Shown here: one piece after another, positions 13,768 through 24,195 of the stretch | How the letters are laid out: each line of letters begins with the position of its first letter | How positions within the stretch are numbered: the first letter of the stretch is position 1 | NCBI RefSeq assembly: GCF_020536995.1 | Contig: NC_068358.1 | Span: 41,585,819 to 41,649,818 of the forward strand | Source of the DNA: Dreissena polymorpha | Lineage: Eukaryota > Mollusca > Bivalvia > Myida > Dreissenidae | Length of the DNA: 64,000 nt | Direction: 5' to 3' | Program-made: the position numbers and the translations under genes | The notes under the pieces: model-generated | What the model was told of the DNA's origin: nothing | What the model saw: only the letters and a program-made list of their open reading frames with translations | Databases searched by the model: none

Positions 13768-13998
13768 TTAACCCATTTATGCTAAGTGGACTCTCCCATC
13801 CGTCTAAATTGGATCAATGTATTTCCCAAATTAGGGATGTCTAGTAAAGTTATTTGTATATTTAGAATATTTCTTACAGAAATTCCTGTAAGCAAACAGC
13901 GCAGACCCTGATGAGACGCCGCATCATGCGGCGTCTCATCTGGGTCTACGCTGTTTGCCACTACCTTTTTTTCTAGACGCTAGGCATACATGGGTTAA
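13768..13998 (+). mobile_element. Inverted-repeat element, TTAACCCATTTATGC ends
   Basis: It begins TTAACCCATTTATGC and ends in the inverse GCATACATGGGTTAA, 231 bp in total. A long perfect-type hairpin lies near the right end (GATGAGACGCCGCATCATGC... back to GGCGTCTCATC). A second complete copy is at 26,987-27,214. Non-coding. Confidence 0.8.
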
Positions 13999-14718
13999 TA
14001 CCTTCATTACTTAATAAAGATGTTGTATATTAACGCATATTAAATACAACACATTAGTATACGTGCTCGTAGCAAATCTTAATATTTATGTTATAATTTA
14101 CTATAACCACTTATATTTCTATCACGATATAAACTAGGCCATATTCACTAAGATTTAAATTTGCCCATCCCTTAATGAACTGAACCAAACGCGTTAAAGC
14201 TCGTTCCCAGCATATTTCTTTAAACTTGTAATCTAAAAAAAAGTTTAACCATTTAAGACCTGTCTTAATATTATATTAACAATTGATCAAGTGCCTTCCT
14301 CGCGATTAACCGTTAGCTTAAATCGCGGCGGACGATGTATTCATAAAAACACGCGTTTTATACAATTAACAACCATTGCGGGATTCATGGAATATTACAA
14401 ACCAAACAGTATTTTACGACTTAAAAAGCAGCATCACACTAATATATAATTCAAAGTCTAGTCATTCTTCCCATACGTATTTTAACACTGATTATTTCTA
14501 TTGTGCCTTACTGGGTTATACCATAGTACATATTTTACATTAATATTTTTTCTCATTACCTATGAGTAGCAATGTAAGCAGACAGTGTCGGCTCTTTTTC
14601 AAATCACCCAGGTCAACGAACAAAACACGTTTGGTATAAACCGTTAAGGGGTTGATTAATATTTATTAACCGGTAATTACGCAACCGGCGCTCACTGTAC
14701 TTTTTGAACGCAGTTGCT
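13999..14718. repeat. Unit 1 block matching 37,600-38,500
   Basis: Around 14,110-14,215 the sequence (ATAAACTAG, then TTTGCCCATCCCTTAA) aligns with 37,655-37,680 joined directly to 38,470-38,500. It therefore preserves the empty site of the element inserted at 37,679. No gene seen. Confidence 0.6.
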
Positions 14719-15168
14719 TAGTGATATTATGGGCATCTAACAGTATACTACATGTAGTATGCTATGTTTATAGGTGTCTATAGCAACCATTGTTTGTGTT
14801 TGGTGTTTTCACTTCATATACACTTATAATATTTGTTAATGAAATATCCCGGAATTAGAAAAGAAATGCATTTAAATATCAACCATACTTTCGTTTTCAC
14901 AATGATTCGATGTACGATGTGAGCCTAATGTAGTTTTCATGCAGATTAGTTCATACCACACAAAGACACAATTTTGTTTTACGGATCATTTCGGCTTAGA
15001 GGACTGGGTGAGTCATGTAAAATATCGAATATAATATATATTTTTTATAAACAGCTGGTAGCAAGATGAGTTGTAGATAATTGGCCAGTTATCACATTTT
15101 AACTAACTATTTTGATCTGTTTTTTTTCAGCTTAATTCAACAGTGAAAAATGCACATAGTATCACTTT
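14719..15168 (+). mobile_element. Inverted-repeat element, AGTGATATTATGGGCA family
   Basis: Ends are TAGTGATATTATGGGCA and an inverse-type AGTATCACTTTAA. Units 2 and 3 (about 39,310 and 60,385) lack it between CGCAGTTGC and CAATATTATCTGTCAA-like flanks, so it inserted after duplication. A copy in opposite orientation lies at 19,652-20,104. Non-coding. Confidence 0.7.
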
Positions 15169-16100
15169 AAACAATATTATCTGTCAATACTAACAGTCAG
15201 CAAGTTATAGTGGGATCAAGGGGACGGCTCTGTAAAGAGTACACAATGACGCTGTAGTCAATCGAGTGCTACTTTTGTATACATATCGGCAAAAAACACA
15301 ACCGGGTTTATCGGAGTACTAATATGAACGCTCGCGTTATAACGACAATTTAGAGAAGGCACTCAATACCGACTGGTTAAAGGTTAGATCTGGAACGACA
15401 TATTTCGGTCGTAAAAATGTCATGACGATACATTTTCTATATTAAGATTTAAAAATCCGTAAACATTGCCCAATACTTTTGTGGTGTATAAAACTTACAT
15501 CAACAGAGCATTTGTGTATAACAAGTAAGTACAAATCATCTTGCAACTTTTTAGCATCTTAAAATCGTTTCAAGATGTTATCGGTTCCATTTTACGGATT
15601 ATCTCGAGTCAGGATCGGATTCATTCGGTTTGCGTTATTGTGTACATTTTATGCAAGCTATTCCAGAAACCTGGAACTGCCGTCATCATATTGCGAAATT
15701 CAACTTTGTCTACAAACCGCTTGTGGACCAAATGTTCTCGTTATCTTCAGTTAGTAAATATGTTTGGCCTTTGATGTGTTCATACTTATATAATTATTTA
15801 ATATTCTGACTTTTTATGAACCACACAAACGTACAGCAATGGACATTTTCCATTAGAATGTAATGGGAATGTTCTTCCGAATTTCAGTTTTGGAATTGTA
15901 AACAAACATGAACCTAAGCCAATCACGCGTTCGCTCGTAAATGTTCGGAAATCGACGCGGGAAATTCAAATGGAATTAACTGTCATACAAAACAAATATA
16001 TAAAAACAATCATTAAGTATCTCGTTAAATCAATTGAACCAGAATAAATCTAGCAATCCTATATTTGCCATTGCTATACAGAACGCTGATTTTTATGGTT
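15169..16100. repeat. Unit 1 block matching 39,415 and 60,490
   Basis: About 15,280-15,450 aligns with 39,415-39,590 and 60,490-60,680. Shared blocks include GACACTCAATACCAACT-like sequence, GGTTAGATCTG and TTCGGTCGTAA. The short open frame at 15,541-15,774 has no recognisable family pattern. Confidence 0.6.
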
Positions 16101-16122
16101 TAACTTTATTTTACGAAGTAAC

Positions 16123-16193
16123 AGTAGTAGTCGCAGTAGTATTCGTAGTATTAGTAGTAGTATTAGTAGTAGTAGTAGTAGAAGTAGTAGTAA

Positions 16194-16238
<45 letters not shown>

Positions 16239-16319
16239 AAGTAGTAGTAGTAGTAGTAGTAGAAGGGGTAGTGGTAGTTGTAGTGGTAGGAGTAGTAGTA
16301 GTAGTAGTAGAAGTAGTAA

Positions 16320-16394
<75 letters not shown>

Positions 16395-16460
16395 AAGTAG
16401 TATTAGTAGTAGTAGTAGTAGTAGAAGAAGAAGAAGTAGTAGTAGAAGAGTAGTAATAAT
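16123..16460. repeat. (GTA)n trinucleotide microsatellite, about 340 bp
   Basis: Mostly GTA with scattered GAA, ATT and GGT interruptions. The apparent poly-Val or poly-Leu open frames on the two strands come from this repeat and are not genes. Confidence 0.95.
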
Positions 16461-16740
16461 AGTAGAGGTAGCTGTTGCTTTTGCTGCTGTTGATGCAATT
16501 CGTATATGTTTATCTGCATAAGAAGGTGTATAGGTTTGTTTTCGTAAACTCAAATAATGCTAAATGTATAAAACTAATTGTTTTCGCCGATGAAGTCAAG
16601 ACTTTTTTGCATTGTGAAAATGTGGATTTATACTATGTTCATTGTACACTTACTTATACGTGCTCGTGTCCTTAATAGTATACGTTGCTGTGTGTTCCGT
16701 ATTTCATATTAAAAAGTCACAAACGTAAAGTAATGTATCG

Positions 16741-16746
16741 TTTATT
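16741..16746 (-). promoter_or_regulatory. Candidate poly(A) signal of unit-1 receptor relic
   Basis: AATAAA on the minus strand, in the conserved block CGTTTATTTCATGTCAATAAC about 230 bp beyond the death-domain relic. The same block lies 3' of the intact gene at 42,611. Confidence 0.45.
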
Positions 16747-16976
16747 TCATGTCAATAACAATAAACAGTTGCAAACATGGTAAACTGACAATACAATGAT
16801 AAAAATAAATCAATCGATGTATTATTTTAATAAATATTATCAACAGCGATTTTTACACATGTATAAATATACACATGGTGCATATGGATCATAATTAAAA
16901 GCTTATGGCCCATAATCAATAATACTGATAATAATGTTGAGGAACATATGAATCATATTGAGCATACACGGCTATA

Positions 16977-17350
16977 TTAAAATATGATGGAAACCTCCTT
17001 GGCATAGCCCTTTAAACATGTCATGGTACGTTGCCTCCGTGTTGACCTGTATCCAGCGATGTAAAACGTTATAAATAAAACCTTTCGGCAAGATCTTTTC
17101 AGGAGTTCTGTTCCGTTCATCGTTAAGATGATACATGTCTTGAACGCCGACTGCCCAAAACAGTTGTAATGGCTCCTGGCATACTTTGCTGCCTTTGAAG
17201 CTATAATGAGTTTCAAATTATTCCCGATTTTGCTCTTTGGTTTTCCAAGTAATCGTACGCAGTCCGAGCAAACATTTATTTGGAATGTTTGGCATTGACA
17301 CACACAATTGGAGGTCGTCCGATTGAATCTTTTCAAGGCTCCAGCCATTG
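16977..17350 (-). pseudogene. Broken death-domain exon (exon-6 copy, unit 1)
   Basis: Paralogue of the last exon of the TNFR gene at 43,342. It begins MAGALKRFNRTTSN, keeps the CQC...CSDC cysteine motif, and reads normally to about 17,205. There one base is missing relative to the intact copies (ATTATAGCTTC against ATTATTAGCTTC), and the rest of the death domain is in another frame. The DNA still encodes recognisable shifted sequence matching LFWA.GVQD and FIYNVLHRW. About two codons are also lost near 17,130. The pyrimidine tract and CAG acceptor seen before the intact exons are not preserved here. The gene copy is dead or at least lacks a normal death domain. Confidence 0.7.
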
Positions 17351-17548
17351 GAGTTAATTCAATAAACCTAAATTCTATTAGCGACGGTAAACTGCATTAT
17401 TATATCATTTTTGTGATGAAGGGCATCTCACTTCAAAAAGTCGACTTTGGGAAAGAGTTCACTAAATAATCCCTTCAACTTGGTCGCCAGTTTTGACTCT
17501 TCTTTCCTAAAACTAATTTTGATAACTTTACAACGACAATTTAACATG

Positions 17549-17686
17549 CAAATGGACGATTCTGGTGATTCCGAATACTCTCAAATCAAACTCGCTGATT
17601 TGTCTACAGAAAAAGAAGATACAAATCATATTTTAACTACCAAAATAAAGAACGCAAGCATAAATTCCGCCCTGAGAAGAACATAA
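17549..17686 (+). other. Short open frame antisense to receptor intron 5, unit 1
   Basis: Plus-strand frame beginning MDDSGDSEYSQIKLADLSTE. It has a close counterpart at 43,981-44,113 (MDDSGELEYSQIKVADLSTD), while the counterpart near 62,690 is broken. The composition looks protein-like, but it lies inside what would be intron 5 of the minus-strand gene and no exon partner is evident. It could be a coding exon of another gene, an untranslated conserved block, or chance. Confidence 0.3.
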
Positions 17687-17821
17687 TGTTTTGTATCAGT
17701 CTTTAATATGATCAGATCATATAAGGTTTGAAAATATCGCAGTACCAATGTCTATTGGGTCTGTCAACAACTCACTGTCGATCGCGCGCTGTCATTGTAT
17801 ACAACTATGCATCCAACGCAT

Positions 17822-19027
17822 TGCTAGGTCAATTATTACAAAGGCAAACTCCAGGTTAAAGCTCCTTTACAGAAAAAGTAAGTTCTTAACATTGCACACC
17901 AGAAAACTTCTTGTCATGTCCCTTATACAGTGCCACTTTGACTATGCCTGCTCCTTTTGGTACCCATCGTCGGATACCCACGTTCGACCCATTCCGCTAC
18001 TACCCATTTGCTGCAGAGTAACGGAATGATTTAGTCGTGGGTATCCGACGATGTTTGGTACCCTGGTCTTATTCAGTCACTTAAAAATAGTCTACAAACT
18101 ACACAAAACAATGTGATTAGGTTTGTTCTAAATATGGATAACAGATCCCATGTTGGTCAAGAACATTTTTCATATTTACGTTGGCTGCATGTTTCAAAAA
18201 GAGTAGAACATATCATACTATGTCATGTACATAAGGTTAAAAATGGCCTTGCATGGGTGAGCATTTTAAGCCAGTGTCTGGCGTGCATAATCGTTGTACT
18301 CGGTCCAATATGGTAGCTCAGCCAGAATAAGATCCTTTTGCTGAAAATTTTACACTTGTAGATTCTGGTCGTTTTTCCAAACCAAGAGTAGGTAGTTTTG
18401 GCTCTAAAAAATTTACAAAATAATGGTATCCGTTTATGGAAGAATCTTCCTCAAAACATCAGGCATGTAACTTAACCTAACCATTTCAAGGGTGCCATCA
18501 AAAAAACACTTTTTACAGTCTTAAAGATCTTTATAGTATAATTTTTAGTATGTATTTTATGTTCTTGTAAAAACTTTAATACATTATTAAGTCTTATGAT
18601 CATTATGATGCAAGGATCTCATATTTATTCTCAAACGTTTAGTGTGCTACAAAGTGTGTTTATTACCTACATTTGCAGTGTGATATTTTCCTAAGCAACT
18701 TCTGTGATATAATGAACATATGATAATATTTGATCAAATTTAATCAGTAAAATACTTGATATAATAAACAGTACATATTTGATACCTATAAATTATTAAA
18801 TATCTAATACATGACTGTTTCATGGTTACTGCCACCAATATCAAGGACCACAATGGAAATAAGTGAAAATCATTTTTCTCTTTTTTGTGTTATCCTTGGT
18901 ATTGTGTGTGCATTCCATTATTTGCTATGTATATTGCCGTGATACTATATTTTATGTTGTCTGCATTATGTAGTAACTATGTCATGTTCATATTTTTACC
19001 AAATAAAATCAATCAATCCATCAATCA
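17822..19027 (+). mobile_element. LINE (non-LTR retrotransposon) 3' end
   Basis: 5'-truncated insertion flanked by the 7-bp duplication AACGCAT (17,815-17,821 and 19,028-19,034). It ends in a CAAT-type tail at about 19,007-19,027. Reverse-transcriptase C-terminal sequence is visible in pieces: ANSRLKLLYRKSKFLTLHTR and MSLIQCHFDYACSFWYPSS near 17,840-17,970, then IRFVLNMDNRSHVGQEHF and HVHKVKNGLA after 18,110. The match is to jockey/CR1-type elements. Frames are broken and a 100-bp inverted repeat (GTCGGATACCCAC / GTGGGTATCCGAC) interrupts it at 17,960-18,061. The empty site is preserved in unit 2 at about 44,346-44,358. Confidence 0.8.
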
Positions 19028-19149
19028 AACGCATACGAAGCTTCAAAACATAGTTTTTGGTCATAGCGTTGACTTGGTTAATAGTTCTTAATGCAAACGC
19101 GGCTCTAAATCTCAGATCAACTCGAGAAAGAAATATCTTGGCTAATTAC

Positions 19150-19257
19150 CGGGTGGTAATGATACGGGATTGGACATTTCTCCCCTGACCAATTTTTGTT
19201 CTCGACCCTTGCCCCTTCCGTCCATTTCTACTCTACTTGTAAATAGCGAAGAATATT
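19150..19257 (-). pseudogene. Receptor exon-5 copy, unit 1
   Basis: An open 108-nt exon with intact splice signals: acceptor TGTGCAG before 19,257 and donor CCCG|GTAATT after 19,150. It encodes YSSLFTSRVEMDGRGKGREQ and so on, close to exon 5 at 44,461-44,568, with the same phases (2 nt in, 1 nt out). It belongs to the gene copy whose death-domain exon at 16,977 is frameshifted and whose exons 1-4 I cannot find upstream, so it is most likely a relic. Confidence 0.65.
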
Positions 19258-19651
19258 CTGCACATATGGCGCTGCGAATTTTTGGAACAATTTTGAACAA
19301 GAAATATTTTTAAAAAAGATATACGGCGTAAATAGTTTAATGAATGAGATCAAGTATAGCGAATGTCTTTTTCTGTGCAGTTCTTAGCTGCATCACACGC
19401 AGTACGGGATGTAACGGGGAGTTTTCGCGGCTTATTTTACATTATAACATATTGCTGGTCATAAACCTATAGATACAAAACAGAAAACCAAAAGAAGAAT
19501 GGAAGTGAAATTTAAACATATGAGTCAACTGGCCACACGAGAAGTATCCGTATTTATAGGCGCGTTCTTCGAACAAACCTGTTTTAGTGGTTTGTCGGGC
19601 ATTGCTATTTGATTCGATTATTAACAGTATCAATTATCATCGTGCTAATGC

Positions 19652-20104
19652 TTAAAGTGATATTATGGGCATTTTGCACTGTTGAATTGAGCTGAAAAGA
19701 ATTAACAGGTCAAAATAGTTAGTTAAAATGTGGTTACTGATTAATTATCTGCAACTCACCTTGCTACCAGTTGTTTATAAAAATATATTTTATATTCGAT
19801 ATTCTTACGTGACCCACCCAGTCCTGTAAGCTGAAATGATCCGTAAAACAATTTCGTGTCTTTGTGTCGTATGAACAAATCTGCACTAAAACTAAATTTA
19901 GGTTCAACTCGTAAACGCATGATCAGTTGTCAAACGAAAGTACGGTTGATATTCAAATGCATTATTTTTCTCTTTCTGGTATATTGCTTTAGTATGATGA
20001 TGCTGCATTAATTAATATAAGTGTATATGAAGTAGAAACATCAAAAATAATCAACGGTTGCAATAGACACCTATAAACTGTTACATGCTCATAATATCAC
20101 TTTA
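19652..20104 (-). mobile_element. Inverted-repeat element, AGTGATATTATGGGCA family, opposite orientation
   Basis: Inverse copy of the element at 14,719-15,168, with ends TTAAAGTGATATTATGGGCA and ATAATATCACTTTA. Interior blocks match in reverse, for example GGACTGGGTGAGTCA against TGACCCACCCAGTCC. Confidence 0.7.
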
Positions 20105-20864
20105 GTACATTAGGCAATATGGACGAATAATTATTGTTAAATTTATCAACAATAATATTTATCATTGTATTGTTGAAAACACATTAAGAATCTATTATTT
20201 ACATACCATAATTATATTGCTGAATATCTTCATTTGACATATTTCTGGTCTAAAGAAAATTCCAGGTCACCTAGTTCACGGATAGCGTCTTTATTATATA
20301 ACGATTATTTTACTGGCCGCCAACTCCGGTGATGACCTGTATATAAACTCTGAATGTCCGCGAATTGACCCGATATACCTCGCGGGTTGAAATGCAATAC
20401 TTTAAAGTGAGGCCTCGCTTCCATTGCTCTTCATACTTTTACATGTTAACATGTTGACAGGAATAAGGAAGTAAGTACTAAATATGAGAACATAGCCTTT
20501 TAAGTATAAACGCTCTTGCGCTGGTAATACTCTGAAAATAAAAGGTGTACGCACAAACTGTATTGATGTCGAGAATTGAGTGTAAAACTGTTCTATCTAT
20601 TAAGCATTTTCATTCGAGATAAAATTGTTTCATACAGTAAAACAGTGTTACAAAGACGCGGATATGTTTCCAATGTTCTGGTGGTATACTCAAATCAGCC
20701 AATGGAATAAATGAAGTGTATTCATTCGTACCTAGCCGCGGGAAATTTTATTGGAATTTTATTGGACACTTACAAAGGTCAGGCTAAGGTGAAAAGCTGG
20801 CTTATGCAGCTTACGCCGAAAAATGGTTTTCTTGTAGAAATACCATTTTTCTTGCTTTTATGTA
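20105..20864. other. No gene recognised; unit-1-specific insertion
   Basis: In unit 2 only about 80 bp separate exon 5 from the block starting at 44,663. Here 1.6 kb does, including the element above. I recognise nothing else in it. Confidence 0.4.
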
Positions 20865-21180
20865 TGATTGCGTTAAAGGTGCATTTGCTTTCAGACAGAT
20901 GCTTGTCTTCGTCAAGTAACCGCTTTTGTAAAGTCATAATGTCAGATCCAATTGAAAGAATACAAATTCACTAAACTGGGATGAAAGCGTTAATAATCGA
21001 AGACATGCAGTCATTGAAGTTTGCTGTTTATCTGCTGTAAGATCTGGGCTGTTGTTTGTGTAATAATATAGAACTCGTGCTTCTATGCACATGCCATTAT
21101 TAAATATGGCTATTAACGTGAGTGTTTAGTCGGATCGCTAGGTATACCTGTATACAAAGAGTGCAATTAAGTAGACGTTT
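20865..21180. repeat. Unit 1 block matching 44,663-44,975
   Basis: High similarity to the intron-4 sequence of the intact receptor gene, with shared AAGGTGCATTTGCT, CTGCTGTAAGATCTGGGCTG and ATCGCTAGGTATACC blocks. The match stops abruptly near 21,180, where the unrelated 21.2-25.9 kb block begins. Confidence 0.75.
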
Positions 21181-21604
21181 ATTTAGCTAAAATAAAGAGC
21201 TAAAATAGCTAAAATAGTGCATGGGCGCCAACTCCTGTCATTAGCGCCACCTCCTTGGTATGAGCTCCATCTCTTTTGGAAAAACACCAAATTATCTATT
21301 AGATCGACAAAAGGCCAATGTTTGTGTGCATCGGAAAACTTGTAAAGTTGTTTTTAAGAAACAAATGCAAATAGTTCATTTCGGTTATTCTATTGATTTC
21401 CATGGTATCAGCAAAACTAAATTGCAGTCGTTAAATAGGTTTCTCGTCAGATAGTTGATATTACAATGCCACGTAGTCCAAGTCCGTAAAGTTAAATGAT
21501 AGTGTTACTATTTGCTCGAGACCGGTTATTCTCAATATATTATCATAAGAACTCACACAATTTCATAATAAAACAAACGAAGTCAACTTTGTTAATGCAG
21601 TGAA

Positions 21605-21610
21605 TTTATT
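21605..21610 (-). promoter_or_regulatory. Candidate poly(A) signal for the repeat gene
   Basis: AATAAA on the minus strand, 65 bp beyond the stop codon of the 428-codon frame. Confidence 0.45.
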
Positions 21611-21674
21611 GCCATAAAGAACAATGTAAAAATTGATTTCTCGTGTAAAATATCATAGATTAATGCTAAAAAAT

Positions 21675-22961
21675 TCAACGCTTGCTTATACAGCAGGTAA
21701 ACAAGCGCAGGAACCTCTCAAGTAAACTGGGCTGCTTGCTTGACATATCCGTCAGTCGCTCGTCGGTTAGTTGTCCGCAATTTTTTCCAATAACTGTATC
21801 GGGCGCAATAAAGTCTACCTGTTGAATTGCTGCATTTCGGTTGGTATCATAATCATTGATGAAACTGTCAAATGACACGTCGACACAGTCCAAACTGTGA
21901 CCTCTCTCTACATGCTGACGGCACGCCGCGTGCTTGGCATCGGTTGGTCCACATACCATATCGGGCAAAGAAATAGAGCTGAAACTTCCTTCTGCCATGG
22001 GAAACCTTTGTGGAGGCAGACAACTGTAATTGAGAAGGGTCCGGCCTATGAAGCTCTTCTGATACGTATACTCATGGTCTACATTCACAGAGGCGTCAAA
22101 TGATGATGATGAAGCCCTAAGTGACGCGCTGCACCAACTGTCGCCGCTTGATTTAGACGCCAGGTAATCGATGGCGGTGGTAAAATCATTCCATATAGCG
22201 GCGGCCTTGCTACTGCTGCATAACTGAAAGGAATTCTTGCCTTTGAGCTGACTGGAGATTGTTACAATCGTGCTGACATTTTTGTACGTGACACTAAGCA
22301 TACCTACTGGAGTGAGAGACATCGGGTTGTAGTCGATATCTGGTCCGCGGGGGTTGATGCCGGCGACGACTACGAACCTCTCACCAATTTCGATACTGAA
22401 CAGACCATTCGCTTTCATGGTGCCGCCCTGAAGGGCCACAAATATGCCCTCGGCCTGAAGCTTTTCATTAATGTCATACTTGCTGCGAAGTATGTTATGT
22501 AATGTGTGTGCATCCATTGTGTACCTGAAATACACACACTTATTATGAATTGAAGTATTTACATTAACCTTCTGACGGCACGGCGAGTGTTTGGCATCGG
22601 TTGGTCCACATACCATATCGGGCAAAGAAAGAGATCTGAAACTTTGATCTTCCATGGGAATCCTTTGCGGAGGCAGACAACTGTAATTGAGAAGGGTCCG
22701 GTCTATGAAGCTATTCTGATACGTATACTCATGGTCTACATTCACAGAGGCGTCTGATGATGATGATGATGAAGCCCTAAGTGACGCGCTGCACCAACTG
22801 TCGCCGCTTGATTTAGACGCCTGGTAATCAATGGCGGTGATGAAATCCTTCCATATAGCGGCGGCCTTGCTACTGCTGCATAACTGAAAGGAATTCCTGC
22901 CTATGAGCTGACTGGAGATTGTAACAAGCGTACTTGCAATTTTGTACGTGACACTGACCAT
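21675..22961 (-). CDS. Repeat-domain protein of unknown function (possible PH-like fold), C-terminal part
   Basis: Open frame of 428 codons on the minus strand covering almost two repeats plus a unique C-terminus. Each repeat contains a strand-rich stretch (AEGIFVALQGGT, GERFVVVAGINPRGPDIDYN, SVTYKNVSTIVTIS), then FQLCSSSKAAAIWNDFTTAI. That order of strands followed by a helix with a central Trp resembles a pleckstrin-homology domain, but this is inference. A Ser-rich linker and LLNYSCLPPQR / LPDMVCGPTDAKH follow. The tail ends SLLERFLRLFTCCISKR, a Cys-pair plus basic end that could be lipidated. The first Met (22,961) lies mid-repeat, so the true start is unknown. Between repeats the sequence AAG|GTTAAT...TTTCAG|G looks like a 44-nt intron, but removing it would shift the frame, while reading through keeps it. 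Confidence 0.5.
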   Translation of the reverse strand: MVSVTYKIASTLVTISSQLIGRNSFQLCSSSKAAAIWKDFITAIDYQASKSSGDSWCSASLRASSSSSSDASVNVDHEYTYQNSFIDRTLLNYSCLPPQRIPMEDQSFRSLSLPDMVCGPTDAKHSPCRQKVNVNTSIHNKCVYFRYTMDAHTLHNILRSKYDINEKLQAEGIFVALQGGTMKANGLFSIEIGERFVVVAGINPRGPDIDYNPMSLTPVGMLSVTYKNVSTIVTISSQLKGKNSFQLCSSSKAAAIWNDFTTAIDYLASKSSGDSWCSASLRASSSSFDASVNVDHEYTYQKSFIGRTLLNYSCLPPQRFPMAEGSFSSISLPDMVCGPTDAKHAACRQHVERGHSLDCVDVSFDSFINDYDTNRNAAIQQVDFIAPDTVIGKNCGQLTDERLTDMSSKQPSLLERFLRLFTCCISKR

Positions 22962-23416
22962 ACCTACTTGAGAGAGAGAGACACCGGATTGTAGTCGATA
23001 TCTGGTCCGCGGGGGTTAATGCCGGCGACTACTACGAACCTCTCACCAATCCCGATACTGACAAGACCATTGGCTTTCATGGTGCCGCCTTGCAGGGCCA
23101 CAAATATGCTATCGGCCTGAAGCTTTTAATTAATGTTATACTTACAGCAAAGTATGTTCTGTAATGTGTGTGCATCCATTGTGTACCTGAAATACACACA
23201 CTTATTATGAATTGAAGTATTTACATTAACCTTCTGACGGCACGCCGCGTGCTTGGCATCGGTTGGTCCACATACCATATCGGGCAAAGAAAGAGATCTG
23301 AAACTTTGATCTTCCATGGGAATCCTTTGCGGAGGCAGACAACTGTAATTGAGAAGGGTCCGGCCTATGAAGCTCTTCTGATACGTATACTCATGGTCTA
23401 CATTCACAGAGGCGTC

Positions 23417-23447
<31 letters not shown>

Positions 23448-23885
23448 GCCCTAAGTGACTAGCTGCACCAACTGTCGCCGCTTAACTTAGACGCCTGGTA
23501 ATCAATGGCGGTGGTGAAATCATTCCATATAGCGGCGGACTTGCTACTGCTGCAAAACTGAAAGGAATTCTCGCCTTTGAGCTGACTGGAGATTGTTACA
23601 ATCGTGCTGGCATTTTTGTACGTGACACTGACCATACCTGCTGGAGTGAAAGACACCGGATTGTAGTCGATATCTGGTCCGCGGGGGTTGATTCCGGCGA
23701 CGACTACGAACCTCTCACCAATCCCGATACTGACCAGCCCATTTGCTGTCATGGTGCCGCATTGAAGGGCCACAAATATGCCCTCGGCCTGAAGCTTTTC
23801 ATTGATGTTAAACGTGCTGCGAAGTATGTTATGTAATGTGTGTGCATCCATTGTGTACCTGAAATGCACACATGTATTATGAATT
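21900..23885 (-). repeat. Three tandem coding repeats of about 665 bp
   Basis: Three head-to-tail copies, with the marker GTGTGTGCATCCATTGTGTACC at about 22,502, 23,165 and 23,836. Copies are very similar, suggesting recent expansion or gene conversion. They differ in a GAT trinucleotide run (SSS linker) and in breaks: the upstream repeats carry stops or shifts while the last is open. Confidence 0.85.
23126..23869 (-). pseudogene. Broken upstream repeats of the repeat-domain gene
   Basis: The most upstream repeat reads from MDAHTLHNILRS near 23,848 to a TAG stop at 23,459, where the other copies have a GCG codon (WCSAS becomes WCS-stop). The next repeat reads from 23,407 to a TAA stop at 23,126, where the intact copy has GAA in NEKLQ, and a two-base expansion of a GA run near 22,970 shifts its frame. 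The whole array is therefore not translatable as one chain, unless these positions are spliced out. Confidence 0.6.
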
Positions 23886-23953
23886 GAAGTATTTACATAA
23901 CCTTATATTTAACGCAAACCTTGCGCACGTCATAGAAATAGTTAAATAATATA

Positions 23954-24195
23954 ACATAGGAAATATTTTATTTAACTATTTCTAGTCATAACTATGGCGT
24001 GCGCACGTCATTACTATGACGTGCGCACGTCAAAGCAATGACGTGGGTACGTCATAACTATGACGTGCGCACGTTATATCTATTGTGTGTGCACGTCATA
24101 GTTATGACGTGCGCACGTCGTAGCCTTGACGTGCGCACGTCATAACTATGACGTGCGCACGTCATAGAAATAGTTAAATAAAATATTTCCTATGT
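23954..24195. repeat. Palindromic array of TGACGTGCGCACGTCA units
   Basis: Outer inverted arms (ACATAGGAAATATTTTATTT and its inverse, about 31 bp, at 23,954-23,984 and 24,165-24,195) enclose about eight units of 22-24 bp. Each unit centres on the self-complementary TGACGTGCGCACGTCA or a near variant, separated by AACTA-type spacers. A direct partial copy of the right arm also lies at 23,923-23,957. Whether it is a small mobile element or a satellite seed is not clear. Confidence 0.8.

Noticed and set aside
16034-16553. Long poly-Val and poly-Leu open frames on both strands
   Set aside because: They are the translation of the GTA trinucleotide run, with no other coding sign.
23985-24164. Possible CRISPR-like array (regular palindromic repeats)
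   Set aside because: Spacers are almost identical and very short, arms are inverted, and the setting is a eukaryotic genome, so it is a tandem palindrome array.
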